In this document: piece after piece, positions 12,295-23,160 of the stretch
Layout: the number at the start of each line of letters is the position of its first letter
How positions within the stretch are numbered: the first letter of the stretch is position 1
Origin: Zeugodacus cucurbitae
Taxonomy: Eukaryota > Arthropoda > Insecta > Diptera > Tephritidae
Reading direction: 5' to 3'
DNA: 64,000 nucleotides
Assembly: GCF_028554725.1 (NCBI RefSeq)
Contig: NC_071668.1
Span: forward strand, 7,175,001-7,239,000
Notes under the pieces: model-generated
Seen by the model: the letters and a program-made list of their open reading frames with translations, nothing else
Database searches by the model: none
Told to the model about the DNA's origin: nothing
Translations under genes and position numbers: made by a program

Positions 12295-13395
12295 GTTTTT
12301 CGATAAATAATTTAAAATGTAATTTTATCGATTAATTTTCTAAAAATAAATTATGTTGATTTTAAAAATATCGATAAGTCCATTTCTTAGATCAATTTTA
12401 TTATCAGTAAAATTGTCACGAATGCATGCTGTTAAGAAAGCTAATATGATTTTAAACGAAACAAGTCACTTTCTTATATTCAAACCGTATTTCGAACAAA
12501 TGTTTTATTCTCGTAATACTCATGTATTCAAGAAAAATAATTTCATTACAAATCGTTTACAACTAGTCCTTTTTTTCTTAATCCAAATATATCATTGTCG
12601 TATAATGCCCTTATTATAGTAAATTAATTATTTCTTGAGTCCAACTGTGCCATTGTGCCGTTATGACAGCTAGCTGCCATACATAGCATATCAACAATAC
12701 TTAACACGCATATATGAACTTATTGCATTCCTATTTAAGCCCTCCGAATAAAAGTATGAGTACAATAAACAAAGCCAAGTCAATTAAAAAATAATTAAAT
12801 TATTTTTAGAGCAGCCTAAGCGTAGGGTTGAAAGTCCAATATGCTCTTCCTTGTAAATATCAACACTTGGCCATGCGTATGACAGCCGCAACGCGCAAGC
12901 AAGGAAGTAGGAGCCGTCGTGCATTGTCAGAAATGTCTGTTGCAATGAGTGAGCCAGTGATGTGAGATAATATTTTGCGATTGTTTCTTTACTAGAGAAT
13001 ATTAATATTTTATACAAGGTGTATTTTTTCGTTTATAGCAGAAAAATACCATTGTTAATTTCATTGCGGAGGATATTTCGAAAAATTTTAATTCAATGTA
13101 AGGGAATCTAAAAGGTGTTTGTGGCAAGAAATTGTTGAAGCTCTAAAATCGATTAACTTATGTAAATTGAAACTGTCGCATAAAAATATTGATAATATTG
13201 ATAGAGAAAAATTAAAAATAATCGATATATCGATTAATCTGTATCGAAGTTATCGTATAATTTATCGATTATTTTTTGAAAATTATTAATTTTCTCAATA
13301 TGTTGCACAACTAACTTAAACGGCGGCTCAAATGTAAGATGTGTTAATTGTCGAATGACTTAAGAAATTTTATCGATAACTTTTAATCGAAAATA
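12295..13395. promoter_or_regulatory. Cluster of ATCGAT/TATCGATA sites
   Basis: ATCGAT-type sites occur near 12,300, 12,328, 12,369, 13,149, 13,222-13,236 (two adjacent), 13,263 and 13,372. More lie at 10,665-10,718 and in the flanking direct repeats. They are rarer elsewhere in the window. DREF recognises TATCGATA and BEAF-32 recognises CGATA clusters in Drosophila, so a boundary or promoter-proximal element is possible. A decayed repeat carrying the motif is the simpler alternative. Confidence 0.3.
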
Positions 13396-15155
13396 TGATT
13401 GTAATATATGTATATTAAATTATCTTTCAAAACTTCTTTAGTTAGAAAATCAAACTACTATCTTTTTCGAAAGACTTGGCTCGTAAAAGTAACTTCTTCA
13501 GGTGGGCCAAGGACCTGAACTTTGTTTATTTTAAGTCATAGCAAATTCTTTCTAAGATTTAACAGATTTGCTAAGGATTAAAGCTGGTATATATGATTAG
13601 GAATCTCATATAAAGTAAATATAAAGTATTCTAGTACCAGGATCAATGACCCCTTTAAGGCTTTTGTACACCATATCTTACATAATTTAAGCAAAAAAAG
13701 AAAATTAAAGTATAGTATATAATTAGAGGCTTCAAGAGAATGGAAATAGAACAACTGCTGACGTAATTTTTGCATACCTCAGTTTTCTTGCTTCATTTTG
13801 CTACCATCACTTCACATATGTAGTACATACATATGTACATATTATGTATATACATAGGCGCGTATCCTCCTTTCATTATTTTGCTGATTTTCCAAACAAA
13901 CATGTTAAATTAATTTAGCAACATCACCGCCACACATTCCCGGCCAACAACACTGCAGGCAAAAGAGTTTCATGAAACAATTCGAAAGCTTCACTCTGTA
14001 GAACAGCAGCAACAAAAACAACAACAACAGCTGTAGCAGCGTTGCTGTCAAGTCGAACTTTAGAATATATTTTCAACTTTCAGTGAACACAACTTGACTG
14101 GCCACGTCAGTCATGCCACACCTCACAAGAACACCGAATGCGGCACATACAAATAAACAAACACACATACAAATGAGCGCAGAGGGTTTCCTCTTCCTCC
14201 TTTTGAAAAGTAGCGCAAACAGCATAGAAGTGAATTTTAATTAAAGGTTTCCGTTTCATTCCCTCATTGTGTTGTTGGTCCGTTTTTTTGTGTTTTTTGT
14301 TTTTGTTGTTGCCTTTTCGTTCTTATTTAATTTTATGGCTGTGGTTTTGGTGTGCTGGTGGGTCGGCTCGCAAGACGGTGTAATGTATACGCTTAATTGA
14401 ATTTCCTAGAAAGAGTGCGTGAAGGCCTGTAAGCACACTACCATTTATGCTGCTACAACAACTACTACAACACCATGTAGACATAGAGTCTTTGTCGGTT
14501 TTTGTGTTGCCGCCGCCGCCGCCAGCACTCCTTTTTAATAAACCATTCAAGTTTTGAGGAGTTGTGAGAATCTATTTCAGAAATATTTCAAGAAGCGAAA
14601 TTACAAAAAAAAAAAAAAAATTTAAATTAAAAAAACATAAAAATTTAAACAAAATTAAAAAATATTCCCGCTAAACTATTGCAGTTAATGCAATTTTCCC
14701 AGCCTTCCTCGGCCGCCTAGTTCGCTTGTGTCTCTTCTGTGCGTGCGTGAGGTCCTGCGAAAATTGATTTGTTGGCATGTCTTTTCGCTTGCATTTCAAG
14801 TTCTTTATACTGTTCATGCCAGCAGGCGCTGCTATGTTGCATGTTTACAGTTACATAATTGAATTGTCTACTGCCCACACACACGCACATACATATACTG
14901 ACGTGAGAGCGCTGAATTTTGAGTGACTTTGATGTGTTGCGGGCAAAAAGTAATTACTTGCTGCGTACGAAAGAACAATGTGCTCTGCTGTTTTGTGGCA
15001 CGAATGCCAAGCCACACATGCACCACTTGCTTGTATCAACAGCAAAAAGTCATCTTAATCTCAAGCGTTTAGCTTCAAATATTAGCTGTGGGTGTTGTAA
15101 TTATATTGAGACGTGTCTTGCCAGTGGCTAGTAGCACAGCACGGGAGTGTGAACA
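13396..15155. other. Noncoding stretch
   Basis: No gene is supported. It contains ACATATGTAC-type palindromes (about 13,815-13,850), CAACAACAG tracts near 14,010, a CCGCCGCCGCCG tract near 14,511 and a poly-A run near 14,605. The short open frames here follow from these simple sequences. Confidence 0.5.
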
Positions 15156-15179
15156 AAAGACTTAAGCAACGAACCTGCA
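15156..15179 (+). repeat. Fourth copy of the AAAGACTTAAG motif
   Basis: AAAGACTTAAG followed by CAACGAACCTGCA closely matches the copy at 97-120. No longer flanking homology between the two sites is evident. Confidence 0.5.
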
Positions 15180-15526
15180 CGATATGCAATGTTCAGGAGA
15201 AATAAAAGTTTAGTTTGGCAGGCGAAATTGAAAAATGTATGTATGAATAGTCTATTTCAAATGAGTAGAGTGACTTTGCCTTATTCTTGATCTCATATAA
15301 TAGAGAAATTTTTGTTTTGAGACCCATGCGTCAAAACTTTTTAAGACAAGTCAGTGAAATTTCGATTGTACTACTAATCATTGAATAAATGATTACTTAA
15401 GCATTCTCAAGTAAGAATGGATAGCTCTTAGTAATCTGCACTGGATTTTTAAAGTTGACCTGTTCACTTGTTTTGTATGTTAACCCGAAGCCGTATATGG
15501 TTTTTATGATGAAAGTATTCTATATA

Positions 15527-15701
15527 CAGTAAAACCTGTAAAGTTGGACACCCTTATAATTGTGACACTCGCTCAAATTGGACAAAATTTTCTGTACCAA
15601 CATAATATAGTACAAACTATCATTCCTTCATAACATGGACACTCGCAAAACTTGGACAAAAAGTGCTGAATCACAGGTGTCCGCTTAGACGGGTATTACT
15701 G
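15527..15701. mobile_element. pogo/Tigger-like MITE, 175 bp
   Basis: The termini are inverted repeats of about 28 bp: the left begins CAGTAAAACCTGTAAAGTTG and the right, read on the minus strand, begins CAGTAATACCCGTCTAAGCG. Both continue into GGACACC-like sequence. The element is bordered on each side by TA, the target duplication of Tc1/mariner/pogo elements. Internal GGACA motifs repeat the terminal theme. It has no coding capacity, so it depends on a transposase elsewhere. Confidence 0.8.
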
Positions 15702-18700
15702 TACTCCAATATAGCTTCGGCTCCTTCAATTATAGGATCTCTCCTGAATTTGATACCAGTAGTTCAGTTTTCCACCTTTAGACTTAAAAAATCGACCGGC
15801 AAAAAGTTACCCTGTCTGGAACTTCGGTAGTATCTGAATTCACCATTTTTAACTATCTTTCACTATAGTCTTCGACATTCAGTTTTTTCTCTTCAAAGAT
15901 TATTGAAATCAGTCTCCTATTCTTTTCGGAATTTATTTCAGTCTTATAGTCTTTTCGCACAGCCAAATTAATTGATCAATTATAATTTTAATTGAGAAAC
16001 CAGTTTCTGCTCTTCATACTGCCGACTCGATAATCGATCAGCTGTTATACATTTTTGTTTTTCATTTTCATAAGCAGTTGGTAAGTTTCAACAGCTGATT
16101 GCTATTTTCTCAATAACCACAGCCATTATTTCCAGCAGCGACATCTACGTACGAATAGTATAAATGCAATTTTATCAAAAAAATACAGGCAACTCGCATT
16201 TCCTTTTCAACTCGATTAAAATTCAATAAAAATAAATGTACATAGATTTTATTCTGTATCATAAATCAGCGCTTTAATCGAGCACAGGCTCGTTAATTGA
16301 ACAATTAGCTCTTGTGCGAAAAGGCTATTAACTTAAACCTTCCAGACTGTCATACATGTTTCTCTTACTTTTGACTCAATAAAGGAATAACTGATTGAAA
16401 GGAACTATTGACATTCTATTAATAGAAGACTCGTAATTGACACCTTCACAGACTTCTGTTGGAGGAACACTCAATAGAAGAATAACCGATTCAAAGGAAC
16501 TATATAGGACCCTGTCGATATAAGACTCGTAATTGACACCTTCACAGACTTCTGTCAGAGGAATCTGTCAAAGAAGTTTTTCTTATCTTTTTCTCTTTCT
16601 CTCTCCCACTATCTCAATTTTTCTCACTGTTGTTCTTACTCGTCTCTGCCTTCCTCTTTCCCTAATGGTTTATTCTAACTATAGTCGGCATTGGCGATAA
16701 ACTCTTCTGAGTTCAGATTGTACTAGTGAGTGAGATATGAGTCTCCATAAACTTTTATGATAAAAATTTAAGCAAAATTAACCATCAAAAAAGTTAATCA
16801 ACTGACAATTACGGACTCAACAATTTCTGTAAAAAATATTCATTACTAGCTTTAAATTCCATCAGTTTGGATTATATAATCGAAAGATTTATTCTCAAAT
16901 TAAATTAATATAAAAAAAAATTAGAAAATGTGATGTAAGAATTTACATTCGTAATCAAAAATATATACAGTTTCATAAGTCTCGTGTGAAGTCGTTAAAA
17001 CACATTCTTCACAGCTCAGCAGTTCTAGGATTCCATTGAGTGATTCCAAGGTCAAGCAAGGTAGCATTGAAATTCATGGAAGATGCGCACAACTAAAGAA
17101 AACTTAATTTGAAATAAAAATAACGGCAAATAGACAATTCCACACTTGTGCTCGCAACAAAAGTGATTAAAATTAATTATTTTATGATTGCGTCATAAGA
17201 ATTTGATGCCTAACGGTCAATACCAGCAGACAATCAACAATTATACAATCGAAGTAACGAAGAGAAAGATAAGAAATTTTATTGTTAAAAGCTTTCATCA
17301 GCGATTTTTTATGAAAAATTGTGTATAAAGAGACTTAGCACCCGTTCCTACTTTTCAACCAATCAATAACAAGCTGACTGTTAACTATGCCAGCAAACTA
17401 ACTGTAAATTGGAAAACAAATAAAATTTTGTAATATGAAAATTATACAGCAGCACCGGCCATTGGGGTCAACACACAGTGACACACTTCCTTTTTCGCTG
17501 TGAAAATATATAAAATTAAACAATTAATTGACGCCAAGAGCAATCACGCTGATTGCATGGTGAATTGGTGGAAAACTAAAATTAGACAGCGCTAATAATT
17601 GGTGAATGCCGGTGAACGAAGCGACATAGTCAGTTTGCAAGAGCCAAAAGGTGGTACACACACTCATATGGTTGTGTGTGTTAGTTGAAAAACTAAGAGG
17701 CAGGCGAAACATGAAAATTATTGATTGCAACAAAATTGTTTGTTGTTGCCACAAGTGGCATAAAGTGAATGTCAAGTTCACATAAACACAATTTCGCATA
17801 AACCTGCTTAAGAAGCCACCACACTTACTCGCACGCAGGCAGCTGTTGGTATGTGTGTGTGAAAGCGTCAAGTAAAAGTGGCGCAATAAGTAGCCGCAGG
17901 AGAGCTAACTATGCTGTAAAGTAATATTTATTTTCTTAATATTTTTTGCTTTCCTCTTTCTATAATTCAACAAATCGAACTGCCACACTTGGTGGCAACC
18001 AAGTTGATATGATCAAATCAAAATTGTTCGTACTTCGCCATGCAATGCGTGAGAACGCTGTAGCTCTGCAACGGTTGGTTGTTGCATGCAGCATCGCAAA
18101 TCGTTTTAAATGAAGACATTAATCTTTGCGGAAGTGCCAAGCGCAAACACACACACACAGCGCTCTTTTAAATATAGACGCTTAGCGCAATAAGTGGTTC
18201 TGAGCTGTAAAACTACATACAGTAGAGTAATTAGCGAGTTAGCAACTGGTTAATGTAGTAGTGAGCAAGTGACCGATTGCTAGCGATTATAAAGTAATTT
18301 AATTAAAGAAAATTATAATAAATAAAAAAATAAAACTTATGTATCCATGTGTAGGAAGAATTTTGAGAAATTCTACTAAGATATCTCTCATGCTGACAGA
18401 TATCAGATTTATAAAGTAAACCATAGATGAAGGGAATTAATTTTACAACATTAGACAAATCGATATTATGTCAAGTTATAGATCAATTTCGGCGAGGCTT
18501 AACTGACCGATCCAAACAGGGTTAGATCGCTGGAAAGACAACCCTTACCCTTGATAAAGTCTGTGCCAAATTCAGTACCGTATAACCGGCTTCGTGGAAA
18601 CACATCTAACACCGTTTTGGTCTTTTCCGACCTCAAAGAAACAGCTCGTTTCCTGTGGCTCCTGTGAAATGACTTCGCTGACAACTGATTCATAATTGCC

Positions 18701-18727
18701 GGTATATGGGAATTAAGTAATAATACA
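15702..18727. other. Noncoding stretch
   Basis: Apart from the 96-bp tandem duplication nothing firm is seen. Matching CAGCTGTT and AACAGCTG sites near 16,039 and 16,091 form a short inverted pair. A GC-richer patch at about 18,490-18,710 next to the mariner has a 64-residue minus-strand frame and may be a fragment of another element; I do not recognise it. Confidence 0.45.
16375..16565 (+). repeat. 96-bp tandem duplication
   Basis: Two adjacent units share AAGACTCGTAATTGACACC followed by TTCACAGACTTCTGT, 96 bp apart, and both contain CTCAATA-GAATAAC-GATT-AAAGGAACTAT in that order. The units differ at several positions, so the duplication is moderately old. Function unknown. Confidence 0.8.
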
Positions 18728-19932
18728 TCCTGTCAAATAGGTACCCGGAAGTATGAAATAAAATACAAACAACTTATCAATCATCTAAATTTATTATATC
18801 CCATTCAAAATTGGCCCCTTCTGAGGCAATACACTTTTTCCAACGAACAATTCAATCATCGAAACACTTTTTAAAGATATATTCCGGGATGGCCTTCAGT
18901 TCTCGTTGCGAATTAGTTTTGATGTCTTCAATGCTCTCAAAACGGGTTCCACGAAGTGGTAATTTGAGTTTTGAAACAGGAAAAAGCCACATGGGGCCAT
19001 ATCTGCAGAGTACCGTGGTTGTCCGATGATATTTGTTGAATTTTTGTTCAAAAACTCGTTCACAATGATCGCTTTATGTGCTGGTGCATTATCGTGGTGC
19101 AAAATCCAACTGTTGTTCCTCCACAAATCTGGTCTTTTGCGACGAACCTTCTCTCTCAAATGCTTCATAACGCCAAGATAATATTCTTTATTGACGGTTT
19201 TGCCCTCCGGTAAGAATTCCGAATGAACAACACCACGAATATCGAAGAAAACAGTCACCATTACCTTGATTGTGCGCGGTTTATTCGGTTTCGGCTAATT
19301 TTTGTCGCGCCACTCCGATGATTGTTGACTTGTTTGCATGTCGTATTCGAAAACCCACTAGTTATGTTGCGTTCGATGAACGTTGGATCGGAATTTACGC
19401 GTTCATGCATGCACTTTTTCAAGAAAATTCAGATCTTTTGGCACCAATCGCGCTGCGATTTTCCGGATATACAAAACATCAACCAAAATATGTCAAGCGG
19501 TGTCATGATTTGGGCTATCTCTCGCAAACTATAATGTCGATTTTAGAGCAATATTTCCTATATTTTGTCGACGTTTTCTTCAGTTGAAGAGGTCGAAGGC
19601 CGTCCTGAATATGGCAAATCGTTCACTTCTTCTCGCCCCTCTTTGAACAATTTATACCAATCGTAAACTTGAGTTTTCGACATTTCCAACGTTTTGGCAC
19701 AAGAAATTTCGTTTGAACCACAAAATTTCACACAAGCCCTTTGTTAAATATTTGTATCCATAGTAAAAATCGCAACGCACACAAAAGGTTGACTTGTTCC
19801 TAATGACGCCGTAAATAAACTAAATGACACATAGCAATAGCATGACAGTTGTGTCAACCTGGGAAAAAAATGTTTAAATATTCTCAGCGGAAAAATTTAA
19901 AATGAAAATTCCCGGGTACTTATTTAACAGAA
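18728..19932 (-). mobile_element. Decayed mariner (DD34D) transposon, about 1.2 kb
   Basis: The ends are imperfect inverted repeats: TCCTGTCAAATAGGTACCCGG at the left matches, in reverse complement, the right end TCTGTTAAATAAGTACCCGG to within a few bases. About 1.2 kb is the normal size for a mariner. It carries one minus-strand transposase gene, now broken. Flanking TA dinucleotides are nearby, but the exact duplication boundary could not be fixed. Confidence 0.85.
18789..19761 (-). pseudogene. mariner transposase pseudogene
   Basis: The transposase would cut and paste the element through its inverted repeats. The N-terminal DNA-binding part is readable (VKFCGSNEISCAKTLE, then YDWYKLFKEGREEVND and GRPSTSSTEEN), followed by WVFEYDM, VFFDIRGVVHSEFLP, HHDNAPAH and YSADMAPCGFFLF. 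Breaks: a TAA just after the presumed start; TAG and TAA after the GRPSTS region; loss of the GDET segment holding the first catalytic Asp; a TAG before PKPNKPR; Gly in place of the third catalytic Asp 34 residues after the HHDN Asp; a frameshift before ELKAIPE; and a TGA where DDW is expected. It cannot make an active enzyme. The longest uninterrupted part is 18,896-19,261. Confidence 0.9.
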
Positions 19933-20171
19933 TTTATAAGCCGATTTCTCTCATCCTTGTCACATAATAACTATTTTATTGAGAACTCAATTAAGCAACT
20001 AGGCCTCAAAAATTATTATAGGGAAAGTGGGCGTGATTTTGAACCGATTTAGCTTATTGTGCTATAGTATAGAGAGATAAGAGTAATAAATAGGCTGTTG
20101 AACACCCGTTGTCCAATTTTTCATGCCCGTTCGTGGGCATGGCAAAAAAGTGGATTCCGATGTTTGTTTTG
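19933..20171 (+). repeat. Possible fragment of another interspersed repeat
   Basis: GGGAAAGTGGGCGTGATTTTG, with GAACCGATTTAG after it, resembles the GTGGGCGTGGC...AAATCGG blocks of the repeat at 11.0 and 35.5 kb, but does not align over length. A perfect 7-bp hairpin, CATGCCC-GTTCGT-GGGCATG, lies near 20,134-20,153. Assignment is weak. Confidence 0.3.
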
Positions 20172-22081
20172 TTCTTATTAAAATCTGGATATTTTTTTTC
20201 ATAATATATATTCTTCGATTGAAATCTAAACTACCCACTTTGTAACTAGTTTGTTACTACTTACCAGTCATTAAGTCTTAAAGTTTATCTCGTAACGTTT
20301 TAATTCTAACAGTTTTCCTGCAAATGATACACACACATACCATATGATTATAAATATAAATATGCGCTGCAACACGCATATTACTCGTTGTGGCAGCTAA
20401 AGAATGGCATAAATACACCAATGTTGCAATGGCTTATGTAATGCAATAAATGGCGCCACATATGCACACAGGCTGCTATAATCTGATCTCAACACACATA
20501 AGTGTACATATGTATGTGGTTCTTGCTGCACACAATTCATATCAAATGGCTGTCATTTCGCCGGTTGGAAAGCTTTTAATTTCATACTTTCGCATGATTT
20601 TATTGGATTTTATTTTTCACGCGCTTTCATGTTGCACAGTAATTAATGCAGCAAACACGAAGTCACAGAGGAAAGGGAAATCGATATGCTATAAGATGCT
20701 GCTGCGACTGCTGCTGTTGGTAGCACTTTAGTTCTGAATAGCGTTATTAGCGCGCTGGCTGGTGCATTGCACTTCTAATACCCATGCGCTGTTATGTCAC
20801 GTCTGCCAGCGGACACTGAGCTGCGCGGAGAAATTCGCAAGCAGATTATATACAAATTAGCCTGACACTGAGCCGGGGTTTATTGCCCATTGAAAGTGGT
20901 TAAATGGTGAGGTACAGTCATACGCATGTATGTATGTGTGTGTGTATTTCAATGGTGGGTTCGGTGAGTTGGAGAAAATACTCTTACTGCGTCATGAAGT
21001 GCATATGTGGATGATTCAGTAAATTAATAAGCAGCTTATGAAGATTGAAAAAATTTTGAAAAAAAAATGATTGAGATATATATCCAGAAGTCTTGGGAAA
21101 TAATTTCGCCGTTTCATTCCTTGTATGGAATCCTATACTCAAACTTTCCTTATATTTATCAAAAGTTTCTAGAACCGAAGTTAGATTCTAGGGCCTTACA
21201 AGGGCGAACCATTGCTCATATTGAAAGGTTCCTTCGTAGCTCTTTTAAGTTCCCTTGCATTCTATTGAACATACCGACAATATATCTGTAGTATTTTCTC
21301 ATATCCACGAAATTTCAAACAAAATTTGTATAACTGTGACTGATATCACAGAATTTCGCAATGTCTAAACTTGGCTCAATTGCATGCTTGAATAGCTCAA
21401 ATGAGCTGAACAGCCAGACATACACAAATGACGGACGAATGCAACAAATTAAATTATTACCTCATAATGTGTCAGATAGCGCTGTCATAGACAACAGCAA
21501 GAACAACACGCTACAATACAAATCTGCCGTCATTCGCTACATGATATGGTCGCTTCATATTAATCTATAAGTGGAGATCTACCGCTATACAACACACACA
21601 CATGAATACAAACCAAATAGAGATTGCATGCGACATGAGAGGCTTAGCGTGCAAACTTGTTGTTTTCGTAGCAAACATAAATCAATGTCAATAATGAACA
21701 TGATTTTTTTTCTGCAGCGTCTTGAGTTGGTCACATGTTTGTTTGACGTTTGAAAAAGTCTTTTGCAGTATTTGTCATGCGAAAACATCACTGCGAGTCA
21801 GAGCGATGTCTACGTATAGACAGTGTGGGCCGGTATGGCACTGCTTTATATGGGTTAGTTGTACAATAACACTGTGCAGACGACTAATCATTGAGTAATG
21901 AGACATTGGAAAAAGATTATAATAGAAAAAGGTCGAAGAAACCAGAAACTTATTAGCGAACTAATGTGGTGACACCTACACAGCGGCAAAGCTTGAAATG
22001 ACGTACATATTCGAGGAGAAGACAATAATATGAATTATGAATTGATTGTGAGTTTCCGAGTATTTTTCTTTAAACGAGATA
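20172..22081. other. Noncoding stretch
   Basis: No supported gene. Open frames of 60-93 residues occur on both strands but none has a recognisable domain. A minus-strand 53-nt segment near 20,267-20,319 has splice-like borders but is closed in all frames. Confidence 0.45.
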
Positions 22082-23160
22082 AAATTAAAAATATTTGGTT
22101 GAAATTTCAAAATTCGAAATTGAAAGTTCGAAATTAAAAATCTAAAATTCGAAATTTCAAATTGATTTTAAATTTAGTATCGAAAATTCCAATTTAATAA
22201 CCAAAATTTCAAAATTGTTTAAAATAGATGTTGATTGTTCGAATTTGAGAATCGAATCGAATTAAAACAAAAAAAATTAAATTGAAGTTGAAAATTCAAA
22301 ATTCGAAATCGAAAGTTCGAAATTACGAATCGAAATTTCCAAATTCAAATCAATTTAGTCAAAATTCCAACTTCATAACCCAAAATTAAAAAATAGTGAA
22401 ATTCGAAATTAAAATCGAAAATTCCAATTTGATATTACAAAGAAAAAAATAAATTAATTAAATTGAAAAGTATAAAATTCAAAATTCGAAATTGAAAGTT
22501 CGAAATTAAAAATAGAAAATTCGAAATTTCAAATTGATTTTAAATTTAGTATCGAAAATTCCAATTTAATAACCAAAATTTCAAAATTGTTTAAAATAGA
22601 TGTTGATTGTTCGAATTTGAGAATCGAATCGAATTAAAACAAAAAAAATTAAATTAAAGTTGAAAATTCAAAATTCGAAATCGAAAGTTCGAAATTACGA
22701 ATCGAAATTTCCAAATTCAAATCAATTTAATAAAAAAAAAAAACTTCCAACTTCATAACCCAAAATTAAAAAATATTGAAATTCGAAATTAAAAATTGAA
22801 AATTCGAATTCGAAATTAAAACAAAAATATTAAATTAATTAAATTAAAAAGTTTAAAATTCAAAATTCGAAATCAAAAGTTCGAAACTATAAATCGAAAT
22901 TTCGAAATTCAAAATAACTATCAATTAAGTATTCAAAATTCCAACTTCATAACCCAAAATTAAAAAGTAGTGAAATTCGAAATTAAAAATCGAAAATTCG
23001 AATGCGAAACTTCAAAATTTCAAAATTCAAATTAACTATAAATTTAGTATTCAAAATTGCAACGTCACAACCCAAAATTCAAACTTCGAAATTCAAAACC
23101 CGAAACTCAGAATTCCGAATTCAAAACCTGAAATTCAGAATTCAACACACGAAATTCATT
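22082..23160 (+). repeat. A+T-rich array of AAATTCGAAA-type words with ~372-bp higher-order period
   Basis: The region consists of words such as AAATTCGAAATT, AAAGTTCGAAAT and AAAATTCCAA. Two long units are nearly identical: GATGTTGATTGTTCGAATTT recurs at about 22,227 and 22,599, giving a 372-bp period. A third, more diverged unit runs from about 22,855. One unit carries a poly-A expansion near 22,730. No protein is encoded. It looks like a minisatellite grown by duplication of a low-complexity seed. Confidence 0.85.

Noticed and set aside
19270..19587. 105-residue + strand frame over the mariner
   Set aside because: It is antisense to the transposase pseudogene and has no content of its own.
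20267..20319. Minus-strand 53-nt segment with TTTGCAG acceptor and GTAAGT donor
   Set aside because: All three frames are closed and no partner exon was found. Such pairs arise by chance.
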